Below the pieces are notes generated by a model. That model ran no database searches, had not been told where the DNA came from, and saw only the letters and a list, made by a program, of their open reading frames with translations. DNA of 64,000 nucleotides from assembly GCA_021464415.1 (NCBI GenBank), contig CM038466.1, positions 51,742,039 through 51,806,038 of the forward strand. The letters run 5' to 3'. Source of the DNA: Lonicera japonica (Eukaryota; Streptophyta; Magnoliopsida; Dipsacales; Caprifoliaceae). Positions 10,602 through 21,437 of this stretch are shown here, piece after piece. How positions within the stretch are numbered: position 1 is the first letter of the stretch; every line of letters begins with the position of its first letter. The position numbers and the translations under genes were made by a program.

Positions 10602-11803
10602 AAAACTTGACGCAGCCGAATTAGCGCGTTGCGATAGAGCCCAAGTGCAGGCACGTCAAGTTGTAATATAGTCTCGGAAGTCCGAGTGTCGAACCACAGG
10701 GATAAGTGAAAAGGAATGGAATGGATTACGGATTAAATGGTTTTCTGATTCTTGTAAATTGAAATGGTTGTAGAACAACGAAAATGTAAAACAGTTATGA
10801 AAATTAATAAGAAGGCACTAAGGTAGGTGGAGGTTAGCGACGATTTAAGAAACGGTGATCATTAGCTCATACAAAGATTAGAACACAAGGATTCTCGAGA
10901 AATGGGGAATGTTGGTGTATCTCTCAATAGCAAAGGGTGCGACGCTAGGCGACTCATTCCCGAATTGAAGCTATATCAAGAGAGAGACAAACGACATACC
11001 ACCAAAGACGAGGTTATCATTCCTACCTTCTTAGCTACGGGTGTGAAGCAAGGCAACCCATTCCCGATGAAGCTAATCCGAGATAGATATGACAAACTCA
11101 TCATAAAAAAGATTTAACATCAAGCAAGTGTGGTAATCTCATGATTTAAAGAATGAAAATTAAAAAGTGAATCCTAACAATGAATCGGAATGAAGATTAT
11201 GGGATAAATTTGTCAACTCATCGTTTATCACATATGGTAGAAAATAAAGAGTCTAAGTATCACATAAAGTGTAAGAAGCACTCAATATATCAATAAATGA
11301 ATCAAAGATAAGCTAAACAAATTTAAAATCCATCTATGGAGTTTTGAGAGCTATTCATAATTTCTATGAAGAGGGAAAACTCCATGGATGGGGGAAAAAG
11401 ACTACAAGTTTTCTAGAACCATATGAATATGTTGTATGCTCATTACCAACCAAGCACTAAATATACAAGGCATATAAAGTCTTACTTTATTATGAATATA
11501 CCTAGAAAGCTTGTAACAATGGAGGAAATGAAGAAGAAAAGGATTTACAACTATTTCTCATCTTTAAACATGGATTGAGCCATAAATCACCGAATATTAT
11601 ATCGCAAACAACCTCCGTAACCTTAGTAATAGACTACTCCATAATAGATGCAAGAACAAATATTATAGAAGAACAAATCATTCTTACAAATTAAAAAACT
11701 TACAAGAGAAATGAAGAACAACACCACAATGAGCTCTCACCTCTCTCCACAACTCTAAGTGTGTTCAAAACTAGATAATCCTTTTCCCTATGTAAAAGAA
11801 ATA

Positions 11804-11816
11804 ATATATATATTAA
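11804..11816 (-). promoter_or_regulatory. Putative TATA box of the 5' LTR
   Basis: A TTTAATATATATAT-type sequence on the - strand lies 90-190 bp downstream of the four palindromes and about 1.2 kb before the primer site. No start site can be fixed from sequence alone. Confidence 0.45.
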
Positions 11817-11906
11817 AAAGTAGAAAAATATCTAACTAAATATCTAAAATAGCTTGAACCACTAAAATAGCCCATTTTGGGTGTGAAATGGCCAAGTTGC
11901 CAGGGC

Positions 11907-12003
11907 CATGATCGATCATGGCCAACCCATGATCGATCATGGGGTCTTCTGTCTGAATATTATTTGCACCATGATCGATCATGGGATTCCATGATCGATC
12001 ATG
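11907..12003. promoter_or_regulatory. Four phased copies of palindrome CATGATCGATCATG (5' LTR)
   Basis: Copies start at 11907, 11928, 11970 and 11990 (spacings 21, 42 and 20 bp). All four cores are identical to those of the 3' LTR although the LTRs have diverged around them, for example in the 42-43 bp spacer. Confidence 0.7.
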
Positions 12004-12258
12004 CTTCTGGAAATTCTCTAAATCAGCACTTTTGTAGCTTTTGGCTAGCGCTTGATCAATCATTTGAAGGCCATTGCATCCTATGCCTATAAACACATAG
12101 AAACACAACAAAAGCACACCTAGCGGGACGATGTTAGATACAAAACTCGCCAAGACACTAATCTCGAGATAAGTGGATAATTAGGCATAATTAAAGCAAC
12201 AAACGCGTCATGCGACTCTGGGAAAGAGCTTATGCATGACAATATTATGCGTTTATCA

Positions 12259-14570
12259 GCGAGTTATTACAAACAAACTCTCCCCAAGTGGGGCGAGTGT
12301 GTGCATTTTCACTCGCCTCTTATTAGGCGAGTCTTAGAGGAGTGTTAATGATTAGAAATTCACCTTTGAGGGGTGTTTGTGACAAGTGGGGTGTTTATAA
12401 CAGAAATGGTAGGTGTAAATAACATCGCTCTTATTCTTTGTCATGAATATTGTGATTGAATTTTATTTGAAAAATGATTTGATGGAATGTCACTTATACA
12501 GGTATTGGAGATTGGTATAACAGATGAGACCATGCCAAATTTCAAAAATATATATATATATAAGATACATTTTCTTATGTTTATTTTATTTATTTATTTT
12601 GCTTATACCACTTTATAAAATGAGTAATTCCACAAAAAATGTTTTTAACTAATGATTAATTTGTAAAATTTTAAAATTACGCGCCATCAACGTATGGTGC
12701 TTGTGACAAACCGGTCCGGAAGGTGAAAACCTCTAAACGGAATTTAGAGCGTCACAGGTCAGCTTTATTTGTACTATGAACTAACTTCCTTACTTATTTA
12801 CAAAACTAATGTGGAACAAATTACACTGTATATAAGATAAGGTAACCTCCTCATTCATACCACAAGATTAATGTAGGACAAATTATATCTATAGATATTA
12901 CATATGGATATCCACATTTCAATATTTTATAGTACTTTTTACTTAATTATGTGTCCCATAAAGGCATTATCAACCCTTAAAAGAATATCTTGCTTCATGA
13001 CCCCTAAAAACGAGCATTTGTCATCTTAACCCTCGAAAAAAGCATCTTGCATATCAACCATCTAATCTTTTATTACTTAGATATTTTTAAGAATCAAACA
13101 CCATTCTCCCTTTTTATACAAATATTTGTAAAAAATCGCTTGAAGTTAGTATGTAATTTAAGATGTGGAATACATTATTTTTTTAATTTGGTTTCTACGA
13201 GATGTGCTTGTCAAGCATCGATTCGTGAGACTGCCGCCTAAGGGTGAGCATGATTGTTTTTATGAAACAAAATATAACACATAACGAAAATCTACTATCC
13301 TCAGATATTCTCATTAATTCCAAAAGTACAATTTCTCAATCCAAAATAAAATTTAACATAACTCGCATAACTCCTTCAACTTTCCGGCCTATGTCCTAAA
13401 TTATGTTGTGCACTCTGATAATCTGCACATGCTTTATAAAGGGGAAGTATACAACATGACAATAATGAAAGTCCAAGAAAAAGTATTTAATCATCGACAA
13501 TGAAGATATCGTAAAAAAAAGTGGCATTTGTCAATAGTGAGTTGATAATGATATTGCGTTGATAGTTTAAAAGAATATTCGGTATATATAATTTATTTAT
13601 CTCAACACAAGTTACTAATACACAACAACATGCTAGTTTGATAAACTAAATGACCAAACCAAGTTTGACCTTGGCCATACAAGACTGATACTGCACTAAG
13701 TAGTTTAGTAGTGATCACCAAAGCACTCAACCTCCGGAGTTCTTATGGGTATTTAATCTCTTGAGTCCCCTATACAAGTATCAATTAACTAATTATTCCC
13801 TCCCTCAAAATAACACATGTATAATAACTGATGCAATAAATATATCCACATATAATTGAACAACCATAACTTCAATATGATATAATAAGAACGAGGTACA
13901 ATTAAGACAGTAATTGCACAATAGTATTTTAAGAAATGAAGTCATCGATAGAAAAGTAGAATACCAATCTATAACTGATAAGAATAAGTCAGATAAACAC
14001 GATTTCAAATGAAGTACACAAGTAGAAATACAAAATAGTATACTTTAAACATTTAAAAATAAATACTCTAGAAATGAAATGAGCATATGGTACACATCCC
14101 AATACCTTAACTTACTATAATAAGACTTTTTCATAAACATTGCCTTCTCTCTCCTCCATTTCTTCGCTCTCTCTATAATCTTTTTATTTTTATTTTCTCT
14201 CTCTTCTTTTACTTCCTTGTTGAACGAAAAAATAATACTAACAAGTTCTCATATATATATATATAGCCTTCAATTACTCAATGAGTAAGAAAACCTAAAA
14301 TATCTTCTCATGACTATCCACAAGTTTATCCATAATTCAAACTTATCCATAATTTAAGCCTATCCACAATCCATACTTATCCACAAATCTATATTATAAA
14401 ACAAATATTTTTTACAATAAAATAATAAATCAATCAAATGCCTCATATTAATTTGTAATTGTGTTAACACTTTTAGACCATTAGATCACTTTTATACTCA
14501 CAACAAGATGTCAAATCAATTCAACATTTACTCACACACTAAATATATCCACAAATATAACTCTTATATC
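12259..14570. other. AT-rich intergenic DNA, no gene seen
   Basis: No ORF here resembles a protein. Small items seen are a short hairpin (GGCGAGTG...CACTCGCC, near 12294-12319), an AT run at about 12550 and a CT-rich stretch at about 14140-14220. Confidence 0.6.
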
Positions 14571-15000
14571 TCTCTAGTTTTTTACAACATTTCTCTCTTA
14601 TCAAATTTTTAAAAAAATTTCAAATGCCACAACTTTAAATTTACAAATCCAACTTTAATAAAATTTATATATTTGAAATATATTTATCAAGATCTACAAA
14701 ACAATATCCATTGTGATTATTAAATTATGTATAAAAAAAATTCAAGAAAAGTTATAAAACACTACAAGTATAATGGCATAAAACTTATCTCTCTACTTTT
14801 CTAAAACATTTCTCTCTCATCAAATTTTTAAAAAACTTTCAAATGCCATAACTTTAAATTTACAAATCAAACTTTAATAAAATTAATATATTTGAAATAT
14901 ATTCAAGATTTACAAAACAAGATTCATTGTGATTATTAAATTATGTATAAAAACATTTCAAGAAAAGCTATTAAACATTACAAATATAATGGTATAAAAC
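14571..15000. repeat. Tandem duplication of about 218 bp (two copies)
   Basis: 14571-14789 and 14790-15000 align over their whole length (both begin TCTCTA, share CATTTCTCTC and 'CATTGTGATTATTAAATTATG', and end near 'ATAATGG-ATAAAAC') with scattered differences. There is no coding potential. Confidence 0.8.
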
Positions 15001-16028
15001 TTTAAAACATTACAACTATAGTAGCACACTTAAAAGATACTGAAATAAAATTAAAAATAATAAAATATTCAAATTGAATATGTTTCAATCCGAATAGAGC
15101 CAAATAGGGCGGATTTTTTTTATATTAGTGTCCGACCTTGCTCAAATATAATATATATATTTTTAAAATACGCTCATAAAAGGGTCGAGGCAAATTCAGG
15201 GCGACATTTTTTTTATATCACAATTTGATTTGCCTCAAATATAATATTTTTTCCTCTTTTAAATGCACTCATACATCATTACATTATAAAAGGGTCGAAG
15301 CGCTTTCAAGTCTAATTGGACAAATAAGACATTTCTCGAGTAAGAACGACTATATTTTTAGTTTGATAAATTTCGTTTTTGCGCTACCTTATTTGTTTTT
15401 GTTCTTTTTATTGTGTCGTATGGCACGAGCACACCCTACTTTATCTATAATTCATATCTATTCAAAATTCAAGAATATCGACCAATTTAAGTCTATCCAT
15501 AAATTCAAGTGTATATTATTTTCAGAATATTTACTTTTAACTCACCATAAAATAATATAAAAAATTGTATTAAAAAGCCTAGATAATTTATATTCAAAAT
15601 TTTACATTTATTTTAAAATTGGGCTATCATGGTACTTGGTGGAAAACCCCATGTAACAATTCACATCCAACATTAGTAATATAATGAAAAGAGAAATGAT
15701 ATTAGCGCTCCACAATTGTTCCAAGACACTTTAAGATCATTTTTAGTGATACTCGTAGAAATCTTTTGAAATATTTTTTATATTACTAAAAATAATTTTA
15801 AAATGCTTTAGTACAAATGTAAAATGTTAATATTATTTCTCACTTAAAAGATCTTTGGTTTATATGCGGATTTAAGGTGGTTACATATGTATCTGTAACA
15901 CCTCGAACATCACTATGTTGTTAATCTCTTCCTGAAGTCTTGATTTGCATTCTAACCTTAACCTCGGGTAGTGTTTAGGTGGTAGAACCTCAAAACAACC
16001 TTGGGAATTGGGATAGTGTTCAGCAGTT

Positions 16029-16065
16029 GTAAGATTGATCTTGGACTGTCCAAGATCGATCTTAC
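16029..16065. repeat. Inverted repeat, 17-bp arms, 3-bp loop
   Basis: GTAAGATTGATCTTGGA is followed by CTG and then its complement with one mismatch. The arms contain AAGATCGATCTT, a palindrome sharing the GATCGATC centre with the Athila LTR sites. Confidence 0.75.
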
Positions 16066-16170
16066 CCTTCAGAGTTCAATCAGATAAGGCAATGTATTTT
16101 CAGAAGTAATAAGACACTAGGTTGGAATTTTTGGTCAGATTCATGGCAGTGCACTTTTCACCATGACTAA

Positions 16171-17155
16171 GGTGGCGTTTCATAAAACATCTGAAAACTG
16201 AAACTGAAAACTGAAAACTGAAAACTGAAAACTGAAAAAACTGTTTGTTTACTTCTGAAAACTGTGTCTGAAAAAATGTTGTTTGTTTGAATATAATACA
16301 TCTGAAAACTGAATTTTTTTTAATATGACAATTTTGCCCTTAGTAATTTATATAGATCAATTGCATGTATATATTTCAACAAAAACAGCAAAAAAAAAAG
16401 CAGGTCCTATTTTATTTTAAAAAAAGTATAGCTGTTTTCATAGCTTTAATTTGATCATTCTACATGATTGTTAATATTTTATAAAAGCCAGTCCCTCACT
16501 ATATAATTACATAACCACCCAAAAAAAAAAAAAAAAAATTATTGTGTCGGTGGCCTTGTCTCCCTCAGCAAATTTCATATATATCATACGCCCACACACA
16601 CACACACACATATATATATATCCACGAAAAAACAGAGGTTACAGAAAATGATTCCATGAAAAAAAAAGCTTTATCAAAATCCAATTCCATGATGTTTCGG
16701 AGAAATTATTCTATTTCAAAATCCAAACCAAAGCAAGAAGACATCCAAAAACGAATCAAAAAAATCCCTAAAAATGAATCGTGCACAAGCCCTAAAAACG
16801 AATTAAACACCTAAATTAGCCACGAAGAAGAATGAAGGGAGATAAAGAACTGTACCTCCGGAATCGTTTGCGGAAGAGAGAAGCTTGAAGACGCAGCAGA
16901 GGCAGCAACAGCGTCGTATGGGAGAATGAGAAGAAGAGAAGCGGCGTTTGAGCGAGGATAAAATGGGCAATCGTCATTTAAGCGTTTTCAGATTTCAGTT
17001 TTAAGTGGTAATCTCATCACTTAAAACTTTTTACACAAATTTTCAGATTTCAGTCATATATCACTTATTTTTTTTGTCAATCAAACACCTCATATACCAC
17101 TGAAATCTGAAAACTTTAAGTTTTCAAGATTTCAGATGGCTAAACAAACACCACC
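16171..17155. mobile_element. Non-autonomous PIF/Harbinger-like element (985 bp)
   Basis: The terminal repeats are GGTGGCGTTTCATAAAACAT and, from the other end, GGTGGTGTTTGTTTAGCCAT, both running into CTGAAA. A TAA target duplication flanks them (16168-16170 and 17156-17158), as PIF/Harbinger elements give. Near the left end a CTGAAAA heptamer is repeated in tandem (about 16191-16240). No transposase is present; the 90-codon ORF at 16542 looks fortuitous. Confidence 0.8.
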
Positions 17156-18742
17156 TAAGATTCTTTGACCCAGCATTGACTCGATTTTTATAACACCAAA
17201 GCTCCAATCTCATTCCATTTCGACCATAAACATCAGCAAACGCTAGAGAGCAGTTCTAGAGGGTTCTAGAGAGAGAAAGAGGAGATTTGTGGGAGATGTT
17301 GAAGGATTCACCTTGGAATTTTAAGATTTGGCTAGAATCATCCTTGGCTCATCATCTTCTTCATCTTGTCCACCATTAAAGCTTGGGGGGGAGCTTGGGT
17401 TGTTGGAGTTCAGCCATCAACTCCCAAATCAACACCCAATCCTTGTTGTTAGAGCTTCATAAAGATGGGAACACTAGTCACTTAACCCTATTTTCAACTA
17501 GGATGTGATGCATTTATCTTTACCTAACAAATTAAGGTTTTTTGGTATAATTTTGGGATTTTGTTCATGCATGGGGTTGGGTTTGATTTTATTGTTCTTT
17601 TTGTTTGATTTAGGGTAATATACATATTAATTTGTTGCTTCTACATGATTTATTGCTTACATTCTCAAATAACCCCCAAATTGACATAAACCCACTTGAA
17701 CCTAAATGAGAAATGATAGAACTTGCCATATTTATACAAATTGGATAAATTACGAGTTTCACACAGGGAATTGAAGTAATATCACTATATATTGATATTG
17801 ATGCTCTTATAGTTTTTTTTTGGTCTACGACTCTTATAGTTGATGGTTATACACATATATCCCATTTGGTTGTTGAGATTTTTGGTATTTTAGTATTTTA
17901 AGCACTTAGCCATTGAGGCTACATACCCCGGTTCAGTAGGGGGAACATGCTAGGGAAGTGGTATACCATATGGTCCTATTAGGGGGCATACCTTGCGCCT
18001 GTATAAGGCTACCATCTAGGTTGTCCAGTAGGGGGGACCTCACTAAGGAAGTGACATACCCTAACCATGGAAACTGTGCACAGTAGATGAGAAATCCTAG
18101 ATGAATAGTTGAGTATGAGTTCGTTGGTAGAAAATTAGTGCCATTGATGTTTACTTCGTTGTAATGATTTATATATATATATATAAGCATGTTTGCTTGG
18201 GTTAAAAAACCTTATGAAGTGTGTGGTATATTTTTGGTTAACACACATATAAAGAAATTGTTTTCAATATGCCCATGACACATCTATTACATGATGTATC
18301 TTTGTACGAAAATTTTGTAGTTCCCACTAGGCCCGTTTGGCTCATAGTTTTCATACATAGGTACATTGACCGGTACGATGGGACGGGGTAGAGGAAAGGA
18401 GGCTACTTCTTAGTCTGCCTTTGATGCGTTGAGAGTTCTCTATAGCAAGCAATGTTTTAAAAGGCGCGAGGCGGGTTTGAGGCGTTTAGCCCGGGCGAGG
18501 CGAGGCGTAGGCCTCAAGGCGCATTGAGGCGTAAGCCTCACTTTTTTAAAAAAAAAAATTCCTAAAAAATTACAAAACTATCATAATATTGATAATCTAT
18601 ACTAAAAGTGCAAATAATATCACAAATACAATAACAATCTCAAATCATCACACCAAAATAACAAATAACAATGTCACCACATAATTAAAGTCATACATAA
18701 CCATAAAGTCATCAAAAAACAAATAGTTAAACACTTAAAGTC

Positions 18743-19141
18743 TTAAACTAGTGTATCACCATCCACATCCACCACAAACCTATCCATAGGTCCCCTAATT
18801 CCTCTTTGAGAAACACTACCGCCACTTGAACCTTCAATCGACGGATTTTGTCTTTGATAGTATGAACCACTATCAATAATTTCTTGATTTCTTTGTACAT
18901 CATTTCTTGATTTTTCTCCCTTCTTTAAATACTCTTTGATTTCATATTTCACTTCATCCGGCACCTTGGCACAAGGGGCTACACCTTTATGGTTGGCCGA
19001 AAGGTGATTTTTCATTCTAATTACCCCCCCTTTAATTTGTTTTTGACAAAAGTTACAAATAACATATTTGTATGACTTTCCGTCCATCCCTTCGGTCATT
19101 TCAACACAATATTTCCATGCCGGATCCTTTCTACTACTCAT
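18743..19141 (-). pseudogene. hAT transposase N-terminus, BED zinc finger only
   Basis: This 132-codon frame starts MSSRKDPAWKYC. Residues about 30-52 hold CNFC, then GGVIRMKNHLSANH, i.e. a BED-type zinc finger (C-x2-C, H-x4-H) that binds transposon ends. The RNase H-like catalytic core and the C-terminal hAT dimerisation domain are absent. It lies wholly inside the hAT element in the same orientation as its gene would have. It may still be made as a short DNA-binding protein. Confidence 0.8.
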
Positions 19142-19262
19142 TGGAATAATTCACTACGATAAAATTTAATCATAAATAAAAATCAAACAATACTCATATA
19201 TATTAAATTATTAATATTTATCACATAAAAATATAAGGCAAATAATAATAGAACAATTCTAT

Positions 19263-19376
19263 GGGGGCAGTGAGGTGAAAATTTCGTGGGGCAGTGAGGT
19301 GAAAATTTCGTAGGGCAGTGAGTGTTCATCAAATCGTGGCAGTGAAAATTCCGTGGGGCAGTGAGGTGAAAATTCT
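19263..19376. repeat. Tandem repeat of about 25 bp (GGGGCAGTGAGGTGAAAATTTC)
   Basis: Three to four imperfect copies lie inside the hAT element, upstream of the BED ORF. Confidence 0.8.
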
Positions 19377-19477
19377 GTCTAGTGTTTCCAGAAAATCCAT
19401 GATGTCCACAACTCTTTTGATGATCATGGTATTGAATACATGTACATATATGTATATATATAACTATTATATATATA

Positions 19478-19478
19478 G

Positions 19479-19508
<30 letters not shown>
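19478..19508. repeat. (GAA)n microsatellite
   Basis: About ten GAA units lie inside the hAT element, next to an AT-rich run. Confidence 0.9.
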
Positions 19509-19510
<2 letters not shown>

Positions 19511-20342
19511 GAAGTATATAGAGAATAAATGTGAAAAGAACTTACAAAGAGTGAAGAAGAATGTAGTATTTCAGATTTTAGGGTTTGGGATGATGGTGTA
19601 TACGATGCTGAACTCTCTCCCTCTCGTCGATCGTTTGAGGCACAGCTCTGCTTCTGTCGATCGTTTTTGCAAACCGTTGTGGGGCTAGGGTTTAATTGTA
19701 AGTATATTAAAAAAAAAAAAAGTGCAAAACTACGTAGTTTCGATTAGTTGCGCCTCAAACGCCTTGAGGCCTACGCCTCAATGACGCCTCACAGTGAAGA
19801 GGCGTAAGCCTCAAAAATTGTCAAATAATCACGCCTCAGGGGCGTTTTTCCTTCGCCTCGCCTCGAGGCGTGCCTCGAGGCGCATGCCTCAGACGCCTCT
19901 TGAAACACTGATAGCAAGGAAGCCTTTTGTTAAATTTTTATTTCGGCTTGTCTTGTATTTCATTAGACTTATGTATTTTGTTGCATTAAGACTTTGGAAT
20001 AGCCATATCTTATCGTGAAGATTTCTAATGTTGTATGAACTGGTTAAGTTATAATAGAATGCTTTAATTAATCCAGTATGCTCTATAAGTTCTATTCATA
20101 CAATCTAGTTATTTAGCAAGATTTGAGTTAACTAAACTTTTCGCCGTTGTTAGTGACAACAATTTGTGATTGCTTTATAAGTTCTATTCGTACAATCTAG
20201 TTATTTAGATATTGGGGTTTTGTTTATGTGGCTGACAGCGAGCCCAAATGCTTATGATGGATAGCAAGAGCCATGATCATTTGTTTGTGACCCTGTGCAG
20301 TTGAGGACGTCAGGGCTTTAAGGAAGGGGGTGGGTTGTAACA

Positions 20343-21295
20343 ACGCACATATCCAAAATCGGTAGTGTAATAGGGAGGTCCTTGGTATGTATATGGGAAC
20401 TTGACACAGATAACCAATTTTGTGTTTATAGTATGTTCCTCATAAATGTTCATTGGAGTCGGTAATTCATTCAATATACAATGGCAGAACAGGTAAAATC
20501 AGTTTGTTGCAAATGCAACGAATAATTTACCTCTGTCCTCTTAGATTAGATCATGGCCTCATTTGATGATTCTTTACTTTTAAATGTTCTGTTTGCTCTA
20601 CAACACCACAATCAACTGTAAAGTACAAAAGATTTATATGATGCATGCTTGCCTAGAAATATCACAACAAAATGGATACATTCTAAATGTTCTGTTTGTT
20701 TTACAACACCTACTATTAACTATAATTCTGTTCACCTTTTGTAATTTGAGGAACAAAATAACATATATTATATAAGATTTAGAGTTGTTCACTTCACCCT
20801 ACTATTTATATTTAAATTTAGTGATGAAAAAGGACTTAACAAACGTGTATATATATATATTGTAGCATATATGCATACGGTATACCCCCTGAATTTCTTG
20901 TGATTATGCATACATCATGATTCGTGCTTTTGCCTTCTGTGACGGAGTAGATCGATGCACCTCCATGAGTCGTTTACTTGCCTACACATGGAAGAAACTG
21001 TGTTAATCCATTTGCAGAAAACAGGAAAACTGAAAGTTCAGTGCGCACTTATCTCTTGCATCTCGTGTCTGCCTTTTTTGCTCCTTGATACATTTACAGG
21101 AAGCATTTGGTACAGACCGTCCGTATTAGGACAGGTCCTTTGGTGACGATTTTTTGTTGCTAACAGTCTCTCTCAATATTTGGGCGAAAAAAATTTACTG
21201 CTGAGGGGATGGTCTTTATACGATGTCCATACCAAATGCAGCTATATATATATTATTATAATAAATTTTTACTTTTGTTTCTCAAAAAAAATGTT
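20343..21295. other. Intergenic, no convincing gene
   Basis: Low-complexity AT DNA. The last coding exon of the STICHEL-like gene might extend here: a splice donor GTAAGT overlaps its stop at 21438, and an acceptor CTGTTAG on the - strand near 21158 would add about ten codons. This is not established. Confidence 0.4.
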
Positions 21296-21346
21296 GTATG
21301 CTTTATCTCGAGCTATGGGATGGTAGAATCTCTTAACCACTGAGCT
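21296..21346 (-). repeat. tRNA-derived SINE-like remnant
   Basis: On the - strand GTAGCTCAGTGGTTAAGAG matches a tRNA A box closely. The expected B box is only vaguely kept in AGCTCGAGATA about 30 nt later, and an A-rich flank follows. It is not a functional tRNA. Confidence 0.35.
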
Positions 21347-21437
21347 ACTTATCATTTTCAAATGGAAAAAAGATTTCTTTGAATAAGTTACCTATGTCAG
21401 ATGTGTGAGTATCGGAAATTAGTTTGTGTAATACGAC

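Larger units (their letters stand above)
155..12258 (-). mobile_element. Athila-type Ty3/gypsy LTR retrotransposon, near complete
   Basis: In element orientation (right to left) the order is: 5' LTR, primer site, gag, protease, reverse transcriptase, RNase H, integrase, a third ORF, polypurine tract, 3' LTR. LTR ends are TGATAA...GCGTCA. Integrase follows RNase H, which defines Ty3/gypsy; the absence of a chromodomain, the tRNA-Asp primer site and the extra ORF after pol point to the Athila/Tat side. The LTRs differ by about a dozen substitutions and about ten short indels by eye, so insertion was recent on an evolutionary scale. No matching target duplication is visible (CTCCA at 150-154 against GCGAG at 12259-12263). 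Lesions in gag-pol, RNase H and the third ORF suggest this copy is not autonomous. Confidence 0.95.
10608..12258 (-). repeat. 5' LTR of the Athila-type element
   Basis: This 1651-bp direct repeat of 155-1813 carries the element's promoter. In element orientation the palindrome cluster (12003-11907) comes first, and an AT-rich TATA-like stretch (11816-11804) follows about 90 bp later. Differences from the other LTR are scattered single bases and short indels. Confidence 0.95.
18450..19910 (-). mobile_element. hAT-family element, deletion derivative (1461 bp)
   Basis: The ends are CAATGTTTTAAAAGGCG and, reverse-complemented, CAGTGTTTCAAGAGGCG, with many GAGGCG subterminal repeats. A perfect 8-bp target duplication ATAGCAAG lies at 18442-18449 and 19911-19918. 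Length and TIRs fit hAT. It retains only the DNA-binding start of the transposase (18743-19141). Confidence 0.95.
15894..20342 (+). mobile_element. Degenerate LTR-like non-coding block with nested elements
   Basis: The block begins TGTAACACCTCG and ends in a purine tract followed by TGTAACA. Without the two nested transposons it is about 2.0 kb, with GA-rich 'AGAGAGAAAGAGGAG' leader-like and repeated 'CAGTAGGGGG' stretches typical of long plant gypsy LTRs. It carries no ORF. The five flanking bases do not match, so the ends are uncertain; it could be a solo LTR or a short non-coding retroelement. Confidence 0.35.

Noticed and set aside
16542..16814. 90-codon ORF inside the Harbinger-like element
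   Set aside because: Low-complexity Lys/Ser/His composition with no transposase or Myb-like motif.
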